Source: Megaustenia siamemsis
Lineage: Eukaryota > Mollusca > Gastropoda > Stylommatophora > Ariophantidae
Reading direction: 5' to 3'
NCBI GenBank assembly: GCA_032433765.1
Contig: JAVIAB010000073.1
Location: forward strand, 67,908,087-67,972,086
Length of the DNA: 64,000 nt
Below, piece by piece: positions 59,474 to 64,000 of the stretch (position 1 is its first letter; every line of letters starts with the position of its first letter). Under the pieces are notes generated by a model. It ran no database searches. It had not been told where the DNA came from and was given only the letters and a program-made list of their open reading frames with translations. The position numbers and the translations under genes were made by a program.

Positions 59474-60736
59474 TACACATAGCTCTAACTATTGCATTTT
59501 CCATTACTATAACAACGATAGTGATGGAAAATGTAACAGGAGCTCTAAAAATAGTATTTTCTTTGAACTTTTGAGATACCGCTGCGTGTTTACATTACAA
59601 GAAACACAGGGACTCAGATTTCCAGGCTCAGTTTGATTTATGACATGAAATTTACCCGCATGGACCAGACATGTTACATTGTCTATTCATACAGCTGCCG
59701 TAAGTCCGTCAGTATGTTCAGCGACCTCATAGCATCATTTGCTGTGTTTCCCGAGTTACAAAGGGTTGTTTGATGTCAGCCGATGACCAAGGAAACTCCC
59801 TTGGTCACAGAAAAAAAAAAAAAGGGAAAATGACTAAATACACAAACTTTTTTCCTATCTCACGCAATGAAAAAAAATGCATCATCAATGGAAACAAATC
59901 CAATACTCAGGGGTGACCAGAAGTAGTAATTAGGAAGGTATATGGATAGGAGAATTGTTTGACCACAGCAAACTGCCAAATTTGGAAGAATTTGTATTTT
60001 GATGTAATTTTTACTATCCTATCATAATTTAAGGTTAAAAAAATGTGATGTATAAAGCAGAAAAGTGTAATGAAACAGGATGTGAAAATGTTAACCCTTA
60101 CTAAATGCAGGAACCATGGTACTTGTAAGTGACCAATTGGTGGTCACAGATTTACAAATGGTCCTGTAGCATGGCCGATGATATTTTGCCATTTAAAATA
60201 ATCTTATAGCATATTTTGCATGCAACTTTCTTTTTCCATAGATCTTATACTATTATAAATAAAAGTATCAGTCATTACTGAGCATTTTGATTTATATTAC
60301 ATGAGTGATCAATGAAAAATAGCAGATATATGTATTCATTTTGTGTAACTGTCATCTTGTAAAAATTTGTTTTGGAAAATGGGCATATCCATGGGATTCA
60401 CCTGCATGTATTATTAACATCCTAATTTAATATTTCAGCACAGCTTGGTATTAAAATGTTATTGTTATCAACTTTCAGATTCTAAAAAAGAACCAGTACT
60501 TGTGCTTTGATAACTACTCTGAGGATTACTTTGATTTTAAGTGCTCGAAAAAGCGCCCAGGAGATAACACTAAATGGTACACGATTTGTGGGACCCCATA
60601 CAATAATCACTCAGAGTACATACTTGTTGTCTGTGCCTTCTGTTTTCTGGGACTCTTTTGGTTTTGGCAGCTTCTGGGCAGATCGGGTCGGCAACCTCTT
60701 ACATGGATGACACGCTCTAAGCAACACAAAGAATAA
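28875..60736 (+). CDS. multi-pass membrane protein, 8 exons, 422 aa, function unknown
   Basis: Exons 28875-28937, 29906-30020, 37436-37603, 44847-44921, 45413-45635, 53288-53496, 57384-57541 and 60479-60736 join with compatible phases to 1269 nt including the stop. The protein has about nine hydrophobic segments (about residues 42-60, 68-87, 108-129, 139-162, 182-204, 216-240, 250-270, 288-308 and 380-400). Conserved-looking charged or aromatic motifs lie between them: HGLTVES, MHLRWWAEP, DVPFDIMGVKLLWWTWHDDD, VPWTSYYFH and SADRTPFES. A soluble Cys-containing stretch (residues 340-378) precedes the last helix; the C-terminus is basic. I believe it is a conserved but uncharacterised metazoan family. 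The DxxxDxxxxKLxxWTW block faintly recalls bacterial CruF-type carotenoid hydratases, but this is a guess. The introns are large and full of transposons; one intron seems to be GC-AG. Confidence 0.9.
29500..29790 (-). pseudogene. LINE C-terminus fragment, family G
   Basis: Decayed minus-strand codons with RGKRHPGRRQQNKTS, CVKRDMKTLNIN-like and WEEIAADSNLWKHS, the usual ending of a LINE ORF2 in which a G-x-P/K-x-R-x-K block precedes an AADRxxW block. It lies in intron 1 of the membrane-protein gene. Confidence 0.65.
29906..30020 (+). CDS. membrane-protein gene exon 2
   Basis: ELEWWITFRHPEDILKKHAT followed by the first membrane segment FLYLEIVLYIIGFLTFCH. The acceptor is TTTTCAG and the donor GTATAG, phase 1. 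The last codon is split with exon 3 (Ala). Confidence 0.88.
30218..31560 (-). mobile_element. LINE family A, RT to 3' end, 5' truncated
   Basis: Minus-strand codons give FIDFKKAFDSIHRDSLRKIL, TGVKQGCILSPLLFGIVMDF and LDFADDIVLISSQ (RT motifs with the catalytic DD), then after a frameshift near 30888 the connection and C-terminal tail as in the 7631 copy and the same 3' non-coding end. It is the most informative family A copy because it holds most of the RT palm. It is truncated at about 31560, so EN is absent. Confidence 0.93.
31600..32430. other. intron sequence, unassigned
   Basis: AT-rich intron 2 sequence with no recognised domain, array or transposon end. Confidence 0.4.
32437..32700 (+). 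mobile_element. short dispersed element sharing the LINE family A tail (copy 1)
   Basis: About 265 bp from tttcctgtgtgttactgggg to ggctcgaaaggacaatagat and a tagatagatag repeat. It is closely similar along its whole length to 59112-59391. Its last ~50 bp resemble the 3' end of LINE family A (gccctatg...ggctcgaaagg). It has no open frame, so it looks non-autonomous. Confidence 0.85.
32965..33510 (+). pseudogene. LINE C-terminus fragment, family H
   Basis: Decayed codons resembling ITEGIYLPxAIYGCESWTI, then IDSFKTKATEKSLSF and RDRDYFRQAVVSAMFCGR. A ~54-bp internal duplication (33365-33420 and 33420-33476) repeats the last coding block. It ends in gatgatgatgac, a tail like that of family C. Confidence 0.7.
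33555..36500. repeat. minisatellite, 31-bp unit, ~75 copies, with nested LINE
   Basis: The unit is ttaacaataaacatagtggt then agtgagttgtc. Variant units carry gagtttttttaacag or acatattggtagctaattt. Marker variants recur ~400 bp apart (35036 and 35436; 34962 and 35362) and ~518 bp apart (35783 and 36301), which shows higher-order duplication. It is interrupted at 33610-34153 by a LINE tail. Confidence 0.97.
33610..34153 (+). mobile_element. LINE family A tail nested in the 31-bp array
   Basis: Open frame 33712-34062 ends IKYL as in the 7631 copy, and nearly every codon matches that copy. The 3' non-coding end reaches gctcgaaaggtgaatagata. Array units flank it on both sides, so it was inserted into an existing array. 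Confidence 0.94.
36505..37435. other. intron sequence, unassigned
   Basis: End of intron 2. No repeat or transposon was recognised; a polypyrimidine-like stretch precedes exon 3. Confidence 0.4.
37436..37603 (+). CDS. membrane-protein gene exon 3
   Basis: AFRSGGRFPWLWLATIAHGL to QRLPLHILFV, acceptor TTTTCAG, donor GTAAGA, phase 1 at both ends. It encodes the second membrane segment and the start of the third. Confidence 0.93.
37604..38640. other. intron sequence, unassigned
   Basis: AT-rich start of intron 3. Nothing recognisable. Confidence 0.4.
38650..39066 (+). pseudogene. LINE family B reverse-transcriptase fragment
   Basis: The reading frame gives SLRYADDTVLLAENPKDLQL with the catalytic Asp pair, then SKKYGLDMNIKKTKTMIINK, NYSYLGHTITSDGKCTTEI and NAMKNILTSKQITPGLKLRI. 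It stops abruptly at a CT microsatellite, where element M begins. Confidence 0.9.
39070..39440 (-). mobile_element. dispersed element M, copy 2 (inverted)
   Basis: A CT microsatellite, a conserved ~340-bp block with RADGAHKPGRADHLRAE and NQRLRKANLNKMLAEIGC on the minus strand, then the minisatellite at 39410. The order is the same as at 13720-14155 but reversed. The encoded segment differs at only a few residues between the copies. Confidence 0.8.
39410..40530. repeat. minisatellite, ~30-36 bp unit, ~33 copies
   Basis: Units of agatatgagatatgactaac then acagacacacacaca dominate the left half. Units of gatatgagccatggctagca then cacacacc and variants with gccagcacatacacccacca dominate the right. 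It is continuous with element M on the left and touches the GPCR fragment on the right. Confidence 0.95.
40516..41045 (-). pseudogene. class A peptide-type GPCR, C-terminal half, frameshifted
   Basis: On the minus strand the first frame gives an extracellular loop 2 piece (VTSNEIGLEKCLPSP) and transmembrane 5 (TYFDLVVTLLLPLIAIPVML). In the following intracellular loop it shifts frame near 40805-40845. The second frame gives RWRSVRASAQVRVARLF into transmembrane 6 (LSLSYLIMNAPSHVARLYY), transmembrane 7 (LIRLIFLHVGHACKFWIFMV) and a helix-8-like VNRNFTKNLRQTL. The usual NPxxY is not preserved. The last codons and the stop come from minisatellite sequence. Transmembrane segments 1-4 are not in the flanking DNA, though an AG just before 41045 could be an old splice acceptor. 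It resembles neuropeptide-type receptors; the ligand is unknown. Confidence 0.8.
41215..41745 (+). pseudogene. LINE family B C-terminal fragment
   Basis: FSIFLYGAETWTTRKQNREL, then KTNDKVLKQLKMKRELLNTI, MRFLGHVKSHNSLLKVILEG and [13 protein letters not shown] with one frameshift near 41575. It ends with ANLRCGD-like codons and gatgac. Confidence 0.88.
41916..42724 (+). mobile_element. internally deleted pogo/Tigger element
   Basis: 809 bp between TA dinucleotides, starting CAGTAAgtagacattcgat and ending (read on the other strand) CAGTAAactttaaattatcc, imperfect inverted repeats of the pogo type. Inside, 42230-42520 encodes the acidic transposase C-terminus (AVHDWLNEDNNLAGHEM, SVSHSSELTHVKALLDYLD). 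A short upstream piece (AWNSIKSSTLKK) comes from the end of the DDE domain. The HTH and most of the catalytic core are deleted. Confidence 0.85.
42730..43675. other. intron sequence, unassigned
   Basis: Very AT-rich, with no repeat family or coding signal that I recognise. Confidence 0.4.
43676..43965 (+). mobile_element. LINE family A 3' end, short copy
   Basis: The frame 43685-43867 gives [20 protein letters not shown] to IKYL, then the standard 3' end and an atagatag tail. Confidence 0.93.
44235..44600 (+). repeat. dispersed repeat R, copy 1
   Basis: About 360 bp, similar in inverted orientation to 56780-57135, with shared phrases such as tcatatgatatcatc, agaagacataaggc and cacagctcac. 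One translated frame in the second copy is coding-like, so this may be the 3' part of a retroelement or other transposon. Class unknown. Confidence 0.7.
44847..44921 (+). CDS. membrane-protein gene exon 4
   Basis: YSAFIYVACVAVSHMHLRWW then AEPFA, preceded by a long T tract and CAG. The donor GTAGCT is weak (phase 1), but continuity with exon 5 (PFAVGLTTVLLDV) supports it. Confidence 0.88.
45413..45635 (+). CDS. membrane-protein gene exon 5
   Basis: Carries the most distinctive block, DVPFDIMGVKLLWWTWHDDD then VPWTSYYFHAAFASSF, ending KYQSPG. The donor GTTAGT (phase 2) was chosen because it joins in frame to exon 6; a second possible donor GTATGT lies 3 nt downstream (phase 0) and would frameshift exon 6. 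Confidence 0.9.
45697..45777 (+). CDS. candidate 81-nt cassette exon
   Basis: A strong polypyrimidine tract and AAGCAG acceptor precede it and the donor GTAAGT follows. It is 81 nt with no stop in the phase-2 frame set by exon 5, so inclusion would add 27 residues without disturbing exon 6. The encoded stretch (CGCIMSVFYGKTQNLCLLLQ) looks unlike the rest of the protein, so it may be a fortuitous or rarely used exon. A near copy lies at 46881. Confidence 0.35.
45810..46700. other. intron sequence with small duplications
   Basis: A 29-bp phrase with acttcaacagttgacag is doubled at 46500-46556. Otherwise nothing is recognised. Confidence 0.5.
46703..46802. repeat. three copies of a ~36-bp unit
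   Basis: The phrase acattggatctcac followed by ccagagaaggct recurs three times. Confidence 0.7.
46881..46988 (+). pseudogene. second copy of the 81-nt cassette exon with flanking intron
   Basis: 108 bp aligned to 45697-45805, including 28 nt of the downstream intron and the GTAAGT donor. Its upstream flank has no polypyrimidine tract, and the local AG would give an 80-nt exon that breaks the frame, so it is probably not used. Confidence 0.6.
47260..48300 (+). mobile_element. LINE family A-like, RT region, decayed
   Basis: ELAVKHMANNKVSGVDKKIT, LRKLFNKIWDKEKVPTIWKK and NDNLKDCNNWRGIMLLSAAA are the N-terminal RT motifs. FIDFKKAFNSIH, TGVKQG and a degenerate LDFAEDAVLL (catalytic Asp replaced by Glu) follow in shifted frames. 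Stops are frequent. It is truncated on both sides. Confidence 0.88.
48430..49985 (-). mobile_element. Penelope-like element, GIY-YIG C-terminus and 3' end
   Basis: The minus-strand frame 49354-49975 gives TYHPHNLAAVKILNRYHSIL, a Cys-rich block (CGRNCITCAYV) and the GIY-YIG endonuclease core IIYAIICQRCHMTYIGESGR with RLAERFCEHLRDV. This linker plus GIY-YIG order is diagnostic of Penelope-like elements. Downstream lies a non-coding part with a TA/CA microsatellite (48790-48990) and the terminal phrase gccgaaacgtcgttcaaat (about 48455). The RT domain is missing, so the copy is 5' truncated. Codons look intact over 189 residues, which suggests a fairly young insertion. Confidence 0.9.
48790..48990. 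repeat. CA/TA-rich microsatellite inside the Penelope-like element
   Basis: Variable acacatacatacacc and pure ta runs (48937-48968). Open frames through it are artefacts of low complexity. Confidence 0.9.
50170..52660 (+). mobile_element. RTE-like LINE family C, EN-RT, decayed but nearly complete
   Basis: The order is AP endonuclease (IGTWNMRSAFQVGKLENIN at 50180, MRWKGA, IIQAYAPTSKSEE, IILGDFIAKVG, VHNQIDFILV and ADCNNDHVPVV), then reverse transcriptase (VAILKKSGATGCEDHRTISL, CFIDYTKAFDRVKY and a broken Y-ADD at 51890, then QCVKYLGTIITSDGRCTTEI), then the C-terminal tail (MGFLRRMLKVPWTAKKTNEE, DSLVSWHGKQSTTE, ANRYGT). It ends at a gat-repeat. At least five stops or frameshifts are visible. 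About 2.5 kb is present, slightly short of a typical 3.2-kb RTE. It is the best copy from which to define the family. Confidence 0.93.
52668..53110 (+). pseudogene. LINE family A2 C-terminal fragment
   Basis: [20 protein letters not shown] and CLKKILCVQWNEFKTN, then in other frames [20 protein letters not shown] and LAGIDSLDMFEHLAQNREWW. It directly follows the family C tail, with only ~10 bp between. Confidence 0.88.
53288..53496 (+). CDS. membrane-protein gene exon 6
   Basis: GFFCEIPILIITGLFSMPLG through SADRTPFESARLSGR, acceptor TTTCAG, donor GTAAGT, phase 2 in and 1 out. Two membrane segments. Confidence 0.92.
53640..54120. other. intron sequence, unassigned
   Basis: Start of intron 6. 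Nothing is recognised apart from a short CA run near 53757. Confidence 0.4.
54130..54345 (+). pseudogene. LINE family A 3' end, diverged
   Basis: ctcccttgccaagaag codons and QNRDV-like, then a diverged 3' end (tgaccttgaaagacag) and tagatagata tail. Confidence 0.65.
54398..55050 (-). mobile_element. LINE family A 3' part
   Basis: The minus-strand frame 54472-55047 gives [40 protein letters not shown] and [20 protein letters not shown]. The last ~25 codons are frame-shifted relative to the 7631 copy, so it ends differently. The 3' non-coding end lies to the left, toward 54398. Confidence 0.93.
55150..56470 (-). mobile_element. LINE family E, RT to C-terminal zinc knuckle
   Basis: On the minus strand the RT region holds GMCPCPTLFGIFFAALLNYA (56272-56460), FLFADDADLVAHSEATLQ-like codons near 56220 and QTCVLSTLLYGSETWTTYSN. 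The tail holds RRLRLLRHVQRMEEQRIPRQ, NDWEHLASNRTSWRTCI and a Cys/His finger (CSLCDCECLSNIGRISHERS). The finger after the RT tail distinguishes it from families A-C. Several frameshifts. Confidence 0.9.
56780..57135 (-). repeat. dispersed repeat R, copy 2
   Basis: Inverted match to 44235-44600. One minus-strand frame reads TANELKSIVAQPPVPVESSE, which looks like a coding remnant. No known domain was recognised. Confidence 0.7.
57384..57541 (+). CDS. membrane-protein gene exon 7
   Basis: RLFNAITLSVLLHYGFYVYL to NAPVDVRTIFGK. The acceptor is TTTCAG. The exon ends AAG followed by GCAAGT, the consensus of GC-AG introns; the next exon is phase 0 and continues as ILKKNQYLCFDNY. Confidence 0.88.
57542..58445. 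other. intron sequence, unassigned
   Basis: Intron 7 begins with the GC donor. AT-rich, no repeat family seen. An exon-like stretch at 58261-58361 was considered and dropped. Confidence 0.4.
58447..58600 (-). pseudogene. LINE family C 3' terminus, inverted partner
   Basis: Minus-strand end of family C (gat-repeat, then RRLWR-like codons back to SLVSWHGK). It lies ~10 bp from a plus-strand copy of the same family. Confidence 0.88.
58610..58985 (+). mobile_element. LINE family C 3' part
   Basis: Intact frame 58638-58976: MGFLRRMLKVPWIAKKTNEE, FFGHIMRRGKLEYLVTTGKL, GKRDRGRQREKILDSLVSWH, ending ANQYGT and a gat-repeat that passes into a TA microsatellite. Confidence 0.93.
58986..59110. repeat. 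TA microsatellite
   Basis: Long TA runs broken by cattg and cac. Confidence 0.95.
59112..59391 (+). mobile_element. short dispersed element sharing the LINE family A tail (copy 2)
   Basis: Matches 32437-32700 from tttcctgtgtgttaccgggg to ggctcgaaaggacaatagat. It ends in tagatagatagata, continuing into another TA run. Confidence 0.87.
59385..59470. repeat. TA microsatellite
   Basis: About 38 TA dinucleotides that follow the tagata tail of the element to the left. Confidence 0.95.
59480..60478. other. intron sequence, unassigned
   Basis: End of intron 7 before the last exon. AT-rich with no recognised element. Confidence 0.4.
60479..60736 (+). CDS. membrane-protein gene exon 8 (last)
   Basis: ILKKNQYLCFDNYSEDYFDF, a Cys-containing soluble loop, the final membrane segment YILVVCAFCFLGLFWFWQLL and a basic tail ending at TAA 60734-60736. 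The acceptor is TTTCAG. A possible polyadenylation signal AATAAA lies at 60763-60768, 27 nt after the stop. Confidence 0.93.
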   Translation: MLKKNQYLCFDNYSEDYFDFKCSKKRPGDNTKWYTICGTPYNNHSEYILVVCAFCFLGLFWFWQLLGRSGRQPLTWMTRSKQHKE

Positions 60737-60762
60737 TTTTCTATTCTTTTGGAACATAGAGA

Positions 60763-60768
60763 AATAAA
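60763..60768 (+). promoter_or_regulatory. candidate polyadenylation signal
   Basis: AATAAA 27 nt after the stop of the membrane-protein gene and about 60 nt before a LINE insertion. If used, the 3' UTR is under 60 nt. Confidence 0.4.
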
Positions 60769-60828
60769 CCAGGGTTTAACTTTTCTAGTTGCAAAATACA
60801 ATACAGTTCAACACATACCTTTTGTTTT

Positions 60829-61215
60829 CAAAACAAACGAGGAAATTAGAGAAATCGCCAATCAACCACTAATATCTTCAGTAATAAAGAAAAGACGATG
60901 GTCATACGTTGGACATGTGATGAGAAGAGATAATAATCGAATAGCAAAGCAAGCCCTCATATGGGAAACAACAGGTAAAAGAAAAAGAGGAAGACCCAGG
61001 GAGACACTGAGAAGAACATTGATGAGAGAGGCAAGAGCAGCAGGAATCGGCTCCATCAATGAGATAGAACTGCTTGCACAGAACAGAGACAGATGGCGAG
61101 ATTTGATAAAATATCTTTAAAAGAAAACTGCTAGAACAAAAATTCATATAGGAGAAGGTGTATCTTGGTCTACGCCCTATGGGCCGGTTACGGCTCGAAA
61201 GGTCAATAGAAAGTG
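60829..61215 (+). mobile_element. LINE family A 3' part directly behind the last exon
   Basis: The frame from [20 protein letters not shown] to IKYL at 61120 is nearly identical to the 7631 and 33610 copies, followed by the 3' end to gctcgaaaggtcaatagaaa. It lacks the tagata tail and ends in a poly-A-like run. Confidence 0.94.
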
Positions 61216-61219
61216 TCTT

Positions 61220-62015
61220 TAAAAAAAAAAAAAAACTTCCTGTGCTATGTGTTGTCACAAACATTGGTTGCTGTAGTGTAAAAAAATACAAATATTTTTC
61301 TTTGCAAAAGCACTTAAATATTCTTGCATGAGTGCAGTAAAAGCAGCATTTTATTAAATAGCGACATTTAATGAGCATTATGTATTGCAAATGAAAGTAA
61401 ACAAGTTTACATTAAATAAAAAATGAAACTACAAATGCACAAAATGTGTATTTTCCAGTGCCACTCTAATACAGCTTCTAAACAGTAAGTAGCAGAAATG
61501 GTCTGCACAGAAATGAAAAAATCATTTCAAGGAATAAATATATAAATAAATTTGTTTTTATATCATTTTTTGTTAGCTACTCTAATTTTAGTCTTTTAAT
61601 ATATTTTTTTTTCTAAGCAGTGTTGCCATAGTATTTATTTGAGCATTAACATTTAATTTTGATACAAGTGTGCAATTGTTACAGTTATTGTCTTGATCCT
61701 ATGGAAGAATAATTAGTTTTTCTTTAGAACAACGTATATAATTATTTTATTTTATTTTATTTCTTTGTTACCTTATCAGCATATGTTTATGTTCAAAATA
61801 TTAAATGGATTCTGTAAATATTGCCATTAAAAACTCAGTTTTATCTTGTAAAGATAAAAAAGTTAACATTTTTTTTTTACTTCTGAGTAATTTAATAATT
61901 TGAAATAAAAAGGATATTTTTACCTCTTATTGTGCAATGTTTGGAAAGGAACAATTACTGTCTTTTATTTACTTCTGATTGCATATTATTTAAATGGCAA
62001 TAAATATTTTTTTTT
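61220..62015. other. AT-rich downstream flank
   Basis: No gene recognised; it may hold an extended 3' UTR of the membrane-protein gene (several aataaa-like words). Confidence 0.4.
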
Positions 62016-62017
62016 CT

Positions 62018-62690
62018 TTCACATCTAAATGCTCACTATTTGAAATATCAGCCCTTTCCCACATTAAAGTGCTCACTATTTGAAATATCAGCCCTTTCCC
62101 CTCATCTAAGTGCTCACTATTTGAAATATCAGCCCTTTCTCACATTAAAGTGCTCACTATTTGAAATAGTAGCCCTTTCCCACATTAAAGTGCTCACTAT
62201 TTGAAATATCAGCCCTTTCCCCTCATCTAAGTGCTCACTATTTGAAATATCAGCCCTTTCCCACATCTAAGTGCTCACTATTTGAAATAGTAGCCCTTTC
62301 CCACATTAAAGTGCTCACTATTTGAAATAGTAGCCCTTTCCTACATCTAAGTGCTCACTATTTGAAATAGCAGCCCTTTCCCACATTAAAGTGCTCACTA
62401 TTTGAAATATCAGCCCTTTCCCACATTAAAGTGCTCACTATTTGAAATAGCAGCCCTTTCCCACATTAAAGTGCTCACTATTTGAAATATCAGCCCTTTC
62501 CCACATCTAAGTGCTCACTATTTGAAATATCAGCCCTTTCCCACATCTAAGTGCTCACTATTTGAAATATCAGCCCTTTCCCACATTAAAGTGCTCACTA
62601 TTTGAAATATCAGCCCTTTCCCACATCTAAGTGCTCACTATTTGAAATAGTAGCCCTTTCATACATCTAAGTGCTCACTATTTGAAAGAG
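62018..62690. repeat. minisatellite, 40-bp unit, ~17 copies
   Basis: The unit is agtgctcactatttgaaata then tcagccctttcccacattaa. Variants atcagccc/agtagccc and cattaa/catctaa alternate in an irregular order. Confidence 0.97.
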
Positions 62691-62829
62691 AGCAGTTTTT
62701 TTTTTAAATCTATAGCACCTCTCAATTGTTTTTTAATTTGTATATTTCTTTACACTGGCATATTCTTTTTAATTATTTTTTATATAATATATTATTAAAG
62801 ATTAAGTATTTGCATAACTATATGAGGAA

Positions 62830-63725
62830 TAGCAAAGGCAGCAGTGACTTTCATAAACCTTGTTAAAATATGGAAATAAAAATTACTAAGCACTAAGAAG
62901 AGTGCTCAGGATTTTCAAATCAATGTATTATCCATCCTTACTTATGCATGCGAGAGCTTGAAAACAACTAAAGAAATAGATGATAAATTAGATGCATTGA
63001 AATAAAATGCTTAAGGAAAATACTACTACAGAATGAATGACAAGTGCAGAAATAAGAGAAAAGAGAAAACAACCATAAATATCATCTGCAATCAAGAGAA
63101 GAAGGTGGTCATATGTTAGCCATGTGATGAGAAGAGACAACAAGAGAAGAAGGTGGTCATATGTTAGCCATGTGATGAGAAGAGACAACAAGAGAAGAAG
63201 GTGGTCATATGTTGGGCATGTGATGAGAAGAGACAACAAGAGAAGAAGGTGGTCATGTGTTGGCCATGTGATGAGAAGAGACAACAAGAGAAGAAGGTGG
63301 TCATATGTTAGCCATGTGATGAGAAGAGACAACAAGAGAAGAAGGTGGTCATGTGTTGGCCATGTGATGAGAAGAGACAACAAGAGAAGAAGGTGGTCAT
63401 ATGTTGGGCATGTGATGAGAAGAGACAAGAGAATCTCAAAGCAGGTCCTCAAATGGGAATGGGAGGGTAAAAGAAAAAAAAGGCTGACCTAAAGAAAAAC
63501 TAAAAAAAACAAAACAAAACATGAGGCAAGAGGCAACTGCCCTCAGGCATCAGGTTCCTTGCTGAGATTGACTTGTTAGAGGCTTGCTCAGAACAGAGAT
63601 GTGTGGTGAGATACAACGCAGGTCCTGTGCAAGGTACGACATTCGATAACAAAGATTGCTGGACATATAGAATCTACCATTTCTGCCCTGTATGTTGTTT
63701 TTAGCTCAAAATGACAATAGATTAA
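62830..63725 (+). mobile_element. LINE family A copy with internal 48-bp amplification
   Basis: Decayed upstream codons (IAKAAVTFINLVKIW, LSILTYACESLKTTKEIDD), then eight tandem copies of the 16-codon motif [16 protein letters not shown] (63098-63430), then SKQVLKWEWEGKRKKRLT and a 3' end (gctcaaaatgacaatagatt). The copy is dead. Confidence 0.93.
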
Positions 63726-64000
63726 TATAGTTTTTTTTCCAGTATTTATTGAAGCCACATATAGAGCTTTAATATTTTAATTAATGATTGTTTCTATGAA
63801 CATCACTTCAAGCAACTGTTAAATACGTAATCTGTGTTGTTCTGTATTAAGACTAAAAAAATGCTATTTACTAGTATTCATGGCACAAACTTTTGGATTC
63901 AGTATTTCAACATTCTCACCTGTTTGCTATATGTTTTACCATTTTTTATGTTTTTTTATTTTTAACTAATCCACTTTAGAACATTTGTATTTGTAACAGG

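Noticed and set aside
59205..59504. Open frames through TA microsatellites (poly Ile-Tyr)
   Set aside because: Low-complexity artefacts.

Overview
The window is eukaryotic, repeat-rich and AT-rich, with GT-AG introns, metazoan genes, tRNA-derived SINEs and many decayed RTE/CR1-like LINE pieces. This suggests a lophotrochozoan, most likely a gastropod mollusc. That assignment is inference from gene and repeat style, not from a marker gene.

Two host genes are well supported and diverge head to head. On the minus strand lies an orthologue of the coiled-coil protein CCDC6. Its first five coding exons lie between 11648 and 2949, and the rest of the gene presumably continues off the left edge. On the plus strand, eight exons between 28875 and 60736 assemble into a complete 422-residue multi-pass membrane protein of no function I can name. 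All its splice phases agree; one intron appears to be GC-AG, and one 81-nt candidate cassette exon is partly duplicated. A third host-derived piece, the C-terminal half of a class A GPCR (minus strand, 40516-41045), sits inside an intron of the membrane-protein gene. It carries a frameshift and runs into a minisatellite, so it is probably a pseudogene.

Everything else is accessory DNA. The CCDC6 introns (1-11.4 kb) hold a Tc1/mariner-superfamily pseudogene with an unusual DD83E spacing, a TTAA-flanked MITE, two tRNA-SINE insertions with clear target-site duplications (one with two tRNA-like heads) and several LINE tails. The 17 kb between the two genes holds a pogo/Tigger remnant, five large tandem arrays (43, 22, 42, 37 and 33 bp units), two more SINEs of the first family and a different tRNA-SINE. 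Introns of the membrane-protein gene hold a 31-bp array with higher-order structure and a nested LINE, a ~35-bp array, a deleted pogo element, the EN-RT part of an RTE-like LINE, a Penelope-like element with a GIY-YIG domain and several more LINEs. Downstream of the gene are a LINE fragment directly after its stop codon, a 40-bp array and a LINE fragment that amplified 16 of its own codons in tandem.

There is no operon-like logic here. The biology is two diverging genes whose introns and spacer have been filled by retrotransposons, DNA transposons and minisatellites. The most interesting material is how these parts combine: two-headed and recurrently truncated SINEs, elements sharing 3' tails with LINEs, arrays with a common core, and an array-bearing repeat present at two loci.
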